Assembly: GCF_030816015.1 (NCBI RefSeq)
Contig: NZ_JAUSXN010000001.1
Location: 4,092,001-4,156,000 of the forward strand
DNA from: Pedobacter sp. W3I1
GTDB lineage: Bacteria > Bacteroidota > Bacteroidia > Sphingobacteriales > Sphingobacteriaceae
DNA: 64,000 nucleotides
Reading direction: 5' to 3'
Positions 1 to 8,571 of this stretch are shown piece by piece. The position numbers and the translations under genes were made by a program. The notes below the pieces were generated by a model. It searched no databases. It saw only the letters and a program-made list of their open reading frames with translations, and was not told where the DNA came from. Position 1 is the first letter of the stretch, and every line of letters begins with the position of its first letter.

Positions 1-557
1 ATTTTGAAACGATCGCCAAAACGGTTAATCAATCGGGTGATGTTTGATACATCTCTGGTTGATTCTTTAATCGCCTGAATATTATCATATTTAGTCAAAA
101 CCTCAAACATATCTAGCGTTACTTCGATTTTATAATCAACAGGATTGTTATAAATCATAATCGGCAGGCTTGTGCTTTCAGCAATAGCACCAAAAAAGGC
201 CAAAGTTTCGTCTGGAGCAGCATTATAGCGCATTGGCGGCAACAACATTAAACCTTGTGCGCCAAGCGATTCGGCTTTTTGAGCTACTTCGATTGCTTTT
301 TTTGTAGTTGACTCTGCAATGTTCAATAAAACCGGTACGCGGCCATTTACCACGGTTAAGGTATGCGATAACAGACCGAACTTTTCTTCATCGGTTAGTA
401 CACTGGCCTCGCCAAGCGATCCACCTAAAATAATCCCTTCAGCACCTGCTTCTAATTGCGCTTCGATATTTAAATCGAAAGCCGGAAAATCTAACTCATC
501 GTTTGCTGTAAATTTTGTCGTTACAGCAGGGAAAACCCCGGTCCATTTGATACTCAT
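1..557 (-). CDS. DapA-family (dihydrodipicolinate synthase/NAL) aldolase-lyase, 3' part lost at window edge
   Basis: I translated this by eye from the ATG at 557, which opens MSIKWTGVFPAVTTKF; the frame runs off the left edge after about 185 residues, where full members have about 300. The N-terminal half of the TIM barrel is clear: GGSLGEASVLTDEE is the usual GTTGE-type substrate loop, YNNPVDY carries the catalytic tyrosine, and the lysine of AIKESTRD is the Schiff-base residue. The family cleaves or condenses pyruvate-type keto acids. In Bacteroidota a member of this type often acts as 1-pyrroline-4-hydroxy-2-carboxylate deaminase in hydroxyproline breakdown. The nearby proline-specific peptidases fit that, but the assignment is inference. 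True DapA for lysine synthesis or N-acetylneuraminate lyase are alternatives. Confidence 0.9.
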   Translation of the reverse strand, partial: MSIKWTGVFPAVTTKFTANDELDFPAFDLNIEAQLEAGAEGIILGGSLGEASVLTDEEKFGLLSHTLTVVNGRVPVLLNIAESTTKKAIEVAQKAESLGAQGLMLLPPMRYNAAPDETLAFFGAIAESTSLPIMIYNNPVDYKIEVTLDMFEVLTKYDNIQAIKESTRDVSNITRLINRFGDRFK

Positions 558-809
558 TGTAATGTTATGTTTTAATAATTAAGGTTCAAAAAATTAATCT
601 GGGCTTTTAATCCAAACTGGTATAATTGGTAATCATTTATTAAATTATCGACGATCAATTCATTTAAACGATATTCAAAGTTAGGTGATTGCCAGGCAGT
701 AATATTGTTGGATTTTAACCGATATTGGTCATAAATACGCCATTTGAATCAGACAGAATTGATTAGGAAAAGCTGAGGCTCTTGTAGGAGAAATGAGATA
801 ACAAAAAAA

Positions 810-940
810 GACGTTGTATCATAAATATAGATTTGTCATCCTGAGCCTGTCGAAGGACCCGTTTAAATAACTCTTTAAGGTGTTTCGACAGGCTCAACAT
901 GACAGCATCTGAGGTGAAATCGCCATTACGATACACCCTC
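810..940. repeat. MITE-like inverted repeat, copy 1
   Basis: This 131-bp element has near-matching ends, GACGTTGT and ACACCCTC, and a long internal hairpin: left arm 834-854 (TGTCATCCTGAGCCTGTCGAA), right arm 884-904. Copy 2 is at 41516-41644 and matches along its whole length. No coding potential. The rest of 558-999 holds nothing I can assign apart from the two flanking gene ends. Confidence 0.8.
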
Positions 941-999
941 TTTAAATAAAAATCAGCCGGATGGATAACATCCTCCTGACCTGTCTATTTCACCAGGAA

Positions 1000-2676
1000 T
1001 TACTTTGTGTTTTTCACCTCTAGGTAGTACATAAATTCGATACCCGGTTTTGTAAAAAGCGCATCCTGCCCTTTGGCCAATGCAACCTGCTGCCAGTTTT
1101 GCGATGGAATAATTTTAAGCGTTTTAATCCCCTCTTTTTTCAGGCTTAAAGGCAGATTGAAACCTTTAACACAATTGTTATAACGGTAAAAAGCTTTACC
1201 ATCTTTGAGGTAATATTCGAATGCAGGAACTTGCACGGTACGCAGGTACTGATCAAAAACCTTTGAAAAGTTGTAACCTGCTTTTTTAGAAATATAATTT
1301 TCAATCTGAGCGGTGTTTACCGTTTGATGGTAAAAGGTTTGGTTGAGTCCACGCAATATCGATCTGAAAAGTTCGTCGTTATTTAAACTGTGCCTGATGG
1401 CGTGCAGCATATTCCCTCCTTTTGGATACATATCGCCACTTCCCTGTGCATTTACACCATAAGGGGGAATAATAGGGCTATCATTTCGGATGCCTTTTCT
1501 AATTCCAAAGTTGTATTCATTCCCGGCTTTATTGCCAAAAATGTAATCTACAAAAAGTGTTTCGCTATAGTTGGTAAATCCTTCATGCACCCACATATCG
1601 GCCAAATCGTTGGTGGTAATGTTATTGCCGAACCATTCGTGCCCGCTTTCGTGAATAATGATAAAATCCCATTTCAAGCCCCAGCCATCGCCCGACATAT
1701 CTCTGCCTCTATAGCCAAACTTATAACCATTGCCATATGACACAGCCGATTGATGTTCCATTCCGGTGTGCGAAGCATCGATCAGCTGGTAACCATCTTC
1801 GTAAAAAGGATATGGACCAAACCAATGCTCCATACTTTTCATCATTTTATGCACCTGATCGGGCATGTAGGTCTTCGCCTTTGGATAATTGTAATCGAGC
1901 ACCCAATAATTCACATCTAACGCCCCTTTTTCGCCCGCATATTTCTCTTTAAAATTAACGTACTTGCCAATGTAAGGGATGATGCAATAATTACTGATCG
2001 GATTTTTAACATTGTACTGATAGGTTGTGGTGCCATCGTGGTTATCTTTCTTGAACACCAAACGTCCATTCCCTACCGCTACCAATGAATCAGGAACGGT
2101 CATCGTTAAAGATGCACCCAAATTAGGTTCATCGCTTTGATGATCTTTATTCGGATACCATACGGAAGCACCTAAGCCCTGACAGGCCACCGTCATCCAC
2201 GGACGCGAAAGTGAATCGGTGGTGAAGATAAAACCGCCATCCCAAGGTGCTCTTTTGGCCTGATGTACCTTTCCATGGTAAAAAATATGGACATTATTCA
2301 GGGCCGATAATTTTTGCGCCGGAACATGCACATACCAAACACTACCAACATGTTCGAATTTTACTTTTGAACTTCCGTTGTATAGCACACTATCAATAAT
2401 TAATGGCTCCTGCAAATCGATCTGCATACGGGTACTGCCATTATTATGCTGCACCACTTTGTATACGATTTTATTCGAGCCTGTTATACTTTTATCATTA
2501 TAATCGGGTTTAACAGAAAGTTCGTAACGCTGTACATCCCACCAGTTACGTTCGGCATTTAGGCTTCCCCTTAAGGTATCGGCCAAAGTGTAAACCTTTT
2601 TGGGGTTTTGCGCAAAAAGTATTGTACTGAACAATACTAAAATCATTGTTAAGGATAAAGGTGTTAATTTTCTCAT
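1000..2676 (-). CDS. M1 family zinc aminopeptidase, secreted
   Basis: This 558-residue protein opens with a signal peptide (roughly 1-22, ending in LFAQ) and then an M1 peptidase fold. The zinc site is complete: HESGH at 342-346 with the third ligand Glu365 in HEGFTNY. GMEH at 305-308 is the exopeptidase motif (GAMEN in the wider family), whose Glu307 binds the free N-terminus of the substrate. It should remove N-terminal residues from peptides in the periplasm or outside the cell. At 558 residues it is shorter than classical PepN (about 870), so it lacks the large C-terminal helical domain, as in other compact Bacteroidota M1 enzymes. It sits near two aminopeptidase P genes, which suggests shared use in peptide turnover, though large gaps argue against one operon. 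Confidence 0.93.
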   Translation of the reverse strand: MRKLTPLSLTMILVLFSTILFAQNPKKVYTLADTLRGSLNAERNWWDVQRYELSVKPDYNDKSITGSNKIVYKVVQHNNGSTRMQIDLQEPLIIDSVLYNGSSKVKFEHVGSVWYVHVPAQKLSALNNVHIFYHGKVHQAKRAPWDGGFIFTTDSLSRPWMTVACQGLGASVWYPNKDHQSDEPNLGASLTMTVPDSLVAVGNGRLVFKKDNHDGTTTYQYNVKNPISNYCIIPYIGKYVNFKEKYAGEKGALDVNYWVLDYNYPKAKTYMPDQVHKMMKSMEHWFGPYPFYEDGYQLIDASHTGMEHQSAVSYGNGYKFGYRGRDMSGDGWGLKWDFIIIHESGHEWFGNNITTNDLADMWVHEGFTNYSETLFVDYIFGNKAGNEYNFGIRKGIRNDSPIIPPYGVNAQGSGDMYPKGGNMLHAIRHSLNNDELFRSILRGLNQTFYHQTVNTAQIENYISKKAGYNFSKVFDQYLRTVQVPAFEYYLKDGKAFYRYNNCVKGFNLPLSLKKEGIKTLKIIPSQNWQQVALAKGQDALFTKPGIEFMYYLEVKNTK

Positions 2677-3113
2677 CTTTTGCTGGTTATCATATCCAAT
2701 AGCGTATTATTAATTTGAAAAGCAATTGCAGCTTTTCATCGGTTAGGGCAGTCCTGCTATCCCTCCTGCTCCGATGTAAAATCGGGAGCATCCGTTCTAT
2801 CAGGTTTATTTAACCTTGGTTCCTGCTCATTACCGGTTTCAGTTTCAACGCTTCTGCCCCAGTTTTCTAGCCCTGACAGAAGCGGGCATCCCGATTTTTC
2901 ATCGGGATAAAGCGGATGGCAGGAGTTCACTTTAAAAAAATCGAAAAACCCTGCGCTCCAAAACGAAAATATCAGTTGTTTAAAGGTCTATGTTATTTTT
3001 TCACCTTTCCTTTATAAAAGATGCTGAAACAAGTTCAGCATGACGATCGAGTTAGGAAAAAGAGGTTAAAAAATGATCACAATGTGTAAATGTTAATTGA
3101 ACTAAGGTTATTA
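2677..3113. repeat. Intergenic region with degenerate hairpin repeats
   Basis: No gene is visible here. A perfect 8-bp stem lies at 2888-2908 (ATCCCGAT, 5-nt loop, ATCGGGAT), inside a stretch from about 2745 to 2935 that looks like a decayed interspersed repeat. The motif AGGTTTATTTAACC near 2800 recurs in reverse orientation near 30805. A half-site of another repeat (GCTGAAACAAGTTCAGCATGA) is near 3022-3042. Confidence 0.5.
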
Positions 3114-4520
3114 CTAATAAGCCCCACTTCTAATCGATTCAATTTCTTCGGTACTTAAAGCCAAATGTTTTCCCAACATCCGGCTTCCATTTTCGGTAAC
3201 CAGGAAATCATCTTCTACCCTGATGCCGCTAAAGTTTCTGAACTGCTCCAATTTATCGTAATTAATAAATTCGGCAAACTGGTTGGTGGCTTTCCAACGG
3301 TCTATCAGTTCAGGAATAATATAAACACCTGGCTCTACCGTTAATACATATCCTGCTTCGAGCGCTTTGCCTAACCTTAACGATTTTAACCCGAACTGGG
3401 TGGTGTTTTTAGTCAGTTCATCGGTATAACCTACATATTGCTCACCTAAATCTTCCATATCGTGTACATCCAAGCCCATCATATGGCCTGTTCCACATTG
3501 AAAGAACATGGCATGCGCACCGGCCTGCACCGCATCGTCTATATTACCTTTCATCAGGCCAATATCTTTTAAACCCTGTGCCAGCATTTTACACGAAGCC
3601 AAATGCACATCTAAATACCTTACACCCGGTGCCAACATATTTTTGCCATGGGTATAAGCATTCAGTACAATATCATACACATCTTTTTGCTCTGCACTAA
3701 ATTTTTTACCTACCGGAAAAGTACGCGTAAGGTCGCCTGCATAACCTAAGGCAGTTTCTACCCCAGAGTCGTTTAGCACCAGTTGACCTTCCTGTAACTG
3801 ATTACCGTGATAATGGTTGTGCAAAATTTCGCCGCGAACCGTCAAAATAACCGGGTAAGCCAGGTTACCGCCCGAAGCCAATGCAGCGCCTTGAATTTTT
3901 GCGGCAAGTTCGCGTTCGTACATGCCGGGTTTTGCCTGCTGCATCACCATTAAATGAATATCGGCCGATATTGCTGCTGCACGGTCCAACTCTTCAATTT
4001 CTTCAACTGATTTGACCGACCGTTGCGCCACTACCGCTTTAATAAAACTAAGTGATGCTTTTTCTTTAAGCTGATTAACAGGCAAATTAAGCCAGCTGGC
4101 CAATTTAATTTTATTCTCTGAGCGGTAAGGAGGTAAGAAATGAACGCTGCGTTTTTGCTCTTGATATTGCTTAAGATAGGTATCGAGCTGAGCTAAAAGC
4201 AGAACTTCGGTCAAGCCAGCATCCAAACTTTTTTCTTCCAATGTTTTCTGTCTGCCCATCCACACGATATCATCAATTCCCATTTCATCACCGAAAAGAA
4301 TTACCTGATCTTCATCAAGGTCGATAATAGCACCCAATGATGGTTCACTGATCCCAAAATAATATAAAAAGGTACTATCCTGCCTAAAATGGTAGGTATT
4401 GTCTTTATAATTCATCGGACTCTCTTCGTTACTCAAAAAGAGTAATACTCCCGAATTTATCTTTGATTTTAATGCCGCTCTTCGTTGGAGGTAAACTTTC
4501 TTTTCAAACATATTTTTCAT
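3114..4520 (-). CDS. Aminopeptidase P family (M24B) Xaa-Pro peptidase
   Basis: This 468-residue cytoplasmic protein has no signal peptide. It has an aminopeptidase-P N-terminal domain (about 5-140) and a pita-bread M24 domain (about 175-440). All five metal ligands are in place: Asp251 and Asp263 (NDSGVE, GDLTRTF), His346 (CGTGHMMG), Glu396 (TVEPGVY) and Glu436 (IRVEDD). It should release the N-terminal residue from peptides with proline in second position, using two divalent metals. Two in-frame starts are possible, at 4520 and at 4511 (MFEKK); I keep the longer. It differs clearly from the second M24 gene at 8572-10347, so the two are not a recent duplication. Confidence 0.93.
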   Translation of the reverse strand: MKNMFEKKVYLQRRAALKSKINSGVLLFLSNEESPMNYKDNTYHFRQDSTFLYYFGISEPSLGAIIDLDEDQVILFGDEMGIDDIVWMGRQKTLEEKSLDAGLTEVLLLAQLDTYLKQYQEQKRSVHFLPPYRSENKIKLASWLNLPVNQLKEKASLSFIKAVVAQRSVKSVEEIEELDRAAAISADIHLMVMQQAKPGMYERELAAKIQGAALASGGNLAYPVILTVRGEILHNHYHGNQLQEGQLVLNDSGVETALGYAGDLTRTFPVGKKFSAEQKDVYDIVLNAYTHGKNMLAPGVRYLDVHLASCKMLAQGLKDIGLMKGNIDDAVQAGAHAMFFQCGTGHMMGLDVHDMEDLGEQYVGYTDELTKNTTQFGLKSLRLGKALEAGYVLTVEPGVYIIPELIDRWKATNQFAEFINYDKLEQFRNFSGIRVEDDFLVTENGSRMLGKHLALSTEEIESIRSGAY

Positions 4521-5196
4521 GTGTTAAGCAAATATCCAAAAAGCCATATTCATTACATTAGAATTAAAATGAATGGATAAAATATGGTTCATATCTGCAA
4601 ATAATAAGCTATGGTTATGGCACAAAAATCACAATAAATTTCAGGTTAGCGAAAAATAAGGGTAAAATCTAAACATTGTAATGGTGATTAAAAAAGTTTA
4701 TAGATAGCATTAACAATTTTTAGCCACGGAAACACGGAAGACAGGGAACATTTGTGGAGTTTCTTTGTCATTCTGAGCGCAGCGAAGAATCTTTAAAACA
4801 AATCACCAACTTTAGCCACAGCCGCAGAAAGACAATTTCCCAAATTCCGTGTTAATCTATGCTTTCGTGGCAAAATCAAATTCCAAGGTTGATGGCGATA
4901 AAATCCTTTCTCACCGCATCTTCGCTAAGAACGAGGATGATCCAACAATTTAAATAGACTATATTACTATTTAATTTCATATTATACTAAAATACAAAAT
5001 TTTAAACTGCTTAATATAAAGTAATTATCTAGCTATAAATAAAACAAAGTCAATGGTTTTCGATCTATAAAACACTCCCATTAACTTCAATATTTAACTT
5101 TAATAATTTAGAATACAATCAATATAAATATCTTATATCAATTTACAATATTTATAAGACATACATCTAATTGATTATCAAAACTATTAACAATAA
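4521..5196. repeat. Gene-free stretch with an inverted-repeat element
   Basis: An imperfect inverted repeat spans about 4720-4874: TAGCCACGGAAACACGGAA on the left is answered by TTCCGTGTTAATCTATGC and TTTCGTGGCAAA on the right. Inside it lies a half-copy of another repeat, TCATTCTGAGCGCAGCGAAG (about 4769). From 4950 to 5190 the DNA is very AT-rich and I see no gene or RNA in it. Confidence 0.5.
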
Positions 5197-5228
5197 AAAG
5201 CCTCGTAAAATTTATTTCACGAGGCTTA
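5197..5228 (-). terminator. Rho-independent terminator of the DUF5695-like gene
   Basis: AAGCCTCGT (5199-5207) pairs with ACGAGGCTT (5219-5227) over 9 bp. Read on the minus strand the stem is followed by a run of T. It lies about 20 bp past the stop codon of the minus-strand gene ending at 5247. Confidence 0.85.
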
Positions 5229-5246
5229 GACAGGAATGAATTGATA

Positions 5247-8012
5247 TTATTTTTGAAGTATAATTTCAGTTATATGTTCTTTTGCAAGTGGAAACTGATA
5301 TGCTCCCCTCTCCTTCTTATTAGTACCTTTTACCGAATAAATACCCACACCATTAACTTTTGCAGTCTGAGTCAATCTTACCACAGCATTGGGTGTATAA
5401 TCACTTGCTTTGTTCAATTTTAAATGGATTTCGCCATTTGAAACGTTGTAATCAACTTCATCAATCGTGCCGGCATCAAGGGTAATCCAAAGCCCTGCAG
5501 ATGCAACGTAAACCGACGATTTAGCTGCCGTTGTTAATTTAACACTGATGGTATTGCCTGTTTTATTCAAATTACCACCGAAAGCTAACCAACCAAATTC
5601 GGGATGCTGTAATATATAGGATGAAGTGTTAACCGCGTAGCCAAAAAAACCAGATCCGTAATCGCCGGTAATGCCATCATTTTTTAAGGTTGATGGGTAA
5701 GCATGGAATGCTGCCGGTGCAAAACCCTCCTGGGTAATATTGGAGATCGATCCCAGCAACCCACCATATCCTGCACGCAAAAGATAAAAATCATCCGGAT
5801 GTTTACGATAATCCATTAATACCGGAATCGCATTAAGTGCTGAACCGTAATGATGGATCATCCGCTCAATACGCGAAAGCTTACCTCCATAAAGAAAATC
5901 CCAATATCGGCGGGCGTTGCCATTATAGGCCCAATGCGGCACCACGGGCATGTAAGCTAATATGGCATCAAGCGTTACATTTGCTTTATCCTGGTAGCCA
6001 AAATAGCTCGACCATACATAAACTTCTTCTTGACCTGTAGAGTCCCAAGGCATTTCACTACCAAAGGGATATTGTAAAGTACTCCAGTGATTGGCGCGCT
6101 TTTTCATTTCATTTTCTAACCTGGTTGCTTCTTCTGTTAATCCTTCATTTTTAAGGTCGGTTAAGATGAGATAAAAGACTGTACCTTCCATTTGGCCAAA
6201 CTGCGCGTAATAAGGGGCAATATTAACCATAGTCATACCTGTTTCAGCAGCATCAATAAGATGTTGCTTCCAGCTCTGCTGCTCCACAAGGCCGCTATAG
6301 TTACGCGCCAATCGGTACATTACCCAATGCGCCGCCGCAACATGCGGATAATTATAAGACCGGCCAAGGTTATCAGCTTCTTGTTTTGGCCATGCAGACC
6401 ATGTTTTAAAATTGATATTTGCGGCATAGGTATCTTTAGGAAGCGAATCTGGTGCATAGTAGAACAGGCTCTTTTTTACACCATATTTCTGGGTACCGCT
6501 TTTAAGCTGTATTCCTCCAAACATTACACTATCTACAAATTGTTTCAGTTTATCAACTTCTTCTTTTTTGGGTTGTACCAATTGCTTCATTATTGCACCA
6601 AGCCACGATCCGGCCCCGCCTTCGTCGCTTAAACCAGCAATCCAAGCCCGATTGTCTTGTGTTACCTGTTGCTGTTTTTCATTATCATAAGTAATCACAG
6701 AAGGACTTCTTTTAAAGACAGGATCGGCCTGGTTAAACCATTGTCTGGTTGTTAAAAAATTTCCATAACTAGCGATCACATTACTTTCGGCTTCAATTAC
6801 CTTGTAATTTATCGTTTGCTCCAAACCATCCTCATAGGTAATAGACAATCTTGCTCTGCCCCAGGTATTTCCCTTTACAGTATAACTTTTCCAACCATTT
6901 TTGGTCGAGCCTAATGCGATTACTTTTAGGGCATTTTCGGGTTGAACCTGAATGGTTTTAATCTTTTTAGGATAGTTAATAAATAATTTCCCTTCTACAT
7001 CTTTCGGCAGTACATAACCTGGAATTGAGATCGCTACGGGCCTTTTATTTTCAATCAGCTTGTTTTCGATATCTTTCGCTGCTCCTGAGAGGATAAACTG
7101 AAGGGCATAACTCCGGCTTTCGCCTGGCTTTAAAAAAGTTGAAGTTGGTGTATTCCATTGCTCGGCATTTTTCCATTCATTTTCGGCATAGGCTTTACTG
7201 TACACCATCCATTCGTAAAAGCCTTCAAAGGCAATACCTCTTGGTGTCCGGTCATCATTAAGCGGGTTGTAAGCCTCAAATGGTGTATGCCCCAATGGCG
7301 TAACAAGCAAAGAAGGTGCATGACCACTTAACCGGGTAACCTGCAAGTAACCTGCATCTTTTCCGATGTAGGGATCGTAAAAAACATTTTTAGCATGGGT
7401 TTGCTCTAATGTTCGGCCTTCTAAAATATTATCGAAAATCATCGGGATACCCAGCGCACCAATTTCTACGTTTTTATTCGTCTTATTTTTCAGTTCAAAG
7501 CGCAATACCAGCTTTCCGTTCAACATCTCCCAAATCCGTTTAACCTGCAAAGGGATATCAGCCGGAAGTGTTGAAGCAAGATCAGCAGCGGCAAGCACAT
7601 TTTTACCCATGGGAATATTCTTCACAGGGCTTCTTTTTGCGGCTGTGCTATAGCTTTTCCAGGCCTCCTCGCCAGTATAACGTAATTTTAAATTGATATC
7701 GCCCAAATGGTACAAGCCATCTGAACTGCGCACTTTTAAACTATCACTGGGTACAAAATCGAAATCTTTAACCATTTTAGGCTGTAGACCTGCCACTGTT
7801 TGTGACGACTTAACGAGCTTTAGATTAAATGCCCCGGCGTTATAGGTCGAAAAACCATTTTCCAAACCCAAAGTGGATGGCTTTTTACCTAAAGCAATCC
7901 AAGGCGATTGGGCCAGAACTACCTCAATATTTAGAAAAGATAAAATGCAGCAAAATATTGCTTTAAAAGTTATTATGGATAAAATTCTCTTCTTTTTTAG
8001 TTTGATAATCAT
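5247..8012 (-). CDS. Large secreted protein, probable DUF5695 (glycosidase-like)
   Basis: This 921-residue protein has a signal peptide (about 1-35, ending VVLAQ). The first half is beta-rich, with phrases such as GLENGFSTYNAGAFNLKLVK. The second half (about 560-800) reads like a helical (alpha/alpha) toroid rich in aromatic and acidic residues, e.g. FGSEMPWDSTGQEEVYVWSS and YGGLLGSISNITQEG. From the overall pattern I place it in DUF5695, a Bacteroidota family without a settled function that looks like a polysaccharide-active enzyme; this is memory of the family, not a search. It stands alone, with its own terminator and wide gaps on both sides, so context gives no substrate. The end (about 830-921) forms a small beta domain. 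Confidence 0.7.
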   Translation of the reverse strand: MIIKLKKKRILSIITFKAIFCCILSFLNIEVVLAQSPWIALGKKPSTLGLENGFSTYNAGAFNLKLVKSSQTVAGLQPKMVKDFDFVPSDSLKVRSSDGLYHLGDINLKLRYTGEEAWKSYSTAAKRSPVKNIPMGKNVLAAADLASTLPADIPLQVKRIWEMLNGKLVLRFELKNKTNKNVEIGALGIPMIFDNILEGRTLEQTHAKNVFYDPYIGKDAGYLQVTRLSGHAPSLLVTPLGHTPFEAYNPLNDDRTPRGIAFEGFYEWMVYSKAYAENEWKNAEQWNTPTSTFLKPGESRSYALQFILSGAAKDIENKLIENKRPVAISIPGYVLPKDVEGKLFINYPKKIKTIQVQPENALKVIALGSTKNGWKSYTVKGNTWGRARLSITYEDGLEQTINYKVIEAESNVIASYGNFLTTRQWFNQADPVFKRSPSVITYDNEKQQQVTQDNRAWIAGLSDEGGAGSWLGAIMKQLVQPKKEEVDKLKQFVDSVMFGGIQLKSGTQKYGVKKSLFYYAPDSLPKDTYAANINFKTWSAWPKQEADNLGRSYNYPHVAAAHWVMYRLARNYSGLVEQQSWKQHLIDAAETGMTMVNIAPYYAQFGQMEGTVFYLILTDLKNEGLTEEATRLENEMKKRANHWSTLQYPFGSEMPWDSTGQEEVYVWSSYFGYQDKANVTLDAILAYMPVVPHWAYNGNARRYWDFLYGGKLSRIERMIHHYGSALNAIPVLMDYRKHPDDFYLLRAGYGGLLGSISNITQEGFAPAAFHAYPSTLKNDGITGDYGSGFFGYAVNTSSYILQHPEFGWLAFGGNLNKTGNTISVKLTTAAKSSVYVASAGLWITLDAGTIDEVDYNVSNGEIHLKLNKASDYTPNAVVRLTQTAKVNGVGIYSVKGTNKKERGAYQFPLAKEHITEIILQK

Positions 8013-8391
8013 GATAACAAAGGAAATTTAGGGATGTGGTTAAATCAAAAATAAAATTTAAAAGATAAAGCAAGCAGTGAACTTAAAAATAGCGCAAAAT
8101 CGGTAAAGAATTGGTGTATTTACGGGGAGTTTGGCTGTGAGGTATGACGATCAGTTTGTAATTACGCAAAGCGCGCAGATTTAATTAATGCGACTGAGGG
8201 AAACCCAACCCATTGGCACTACACTGAATACCTAAACGTGATTGCAGCGGCAGCCCCGAATGAAATGAGGGCTATAGCGGAAAGCGCGACTGACACTGAT
8301 TGACATGCAGGATTTGCTTTCCTATCCTTCGATTCTGCTCACGAGACAAATAATTCAGCTCCGTACCATTGACAGATACCAATAGAAAAGT

Positions 8392-8487
8392 CGTCATCTC
8401 GACTGTAGCGCAGCGAAATGGAGAGATCTTTGAACCAAATTATTTAAATAAAATTTAAAAGATTTCTCCACTACGGTCGAAATGACG
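8392..8487. repeat. Interspersed hairpin repeat (type C), copy 1
   Basis: CGTCATCTCGAC on the left is answered by GGTCGAAATGACG on the right, with inner arms GGAGAGATCTTT and AAAGATTTCTCC. The same element is at 29380-29460 and 36900-36993. The rest of 8013-8571 has no gene; near 8215-8280 is a degenerate GC-richer repeat with CAGCGGCAGCCCCGAATGAA. Confidence 0.8.
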
Positions 8488-8571
8488 ATGCCTCGAGACT
8501 ATTACCTTCTTAAAACGTCCCTGTAATTTATATTATTTTATGAAATAAATTATAGCTCAGGATAGCAATGA

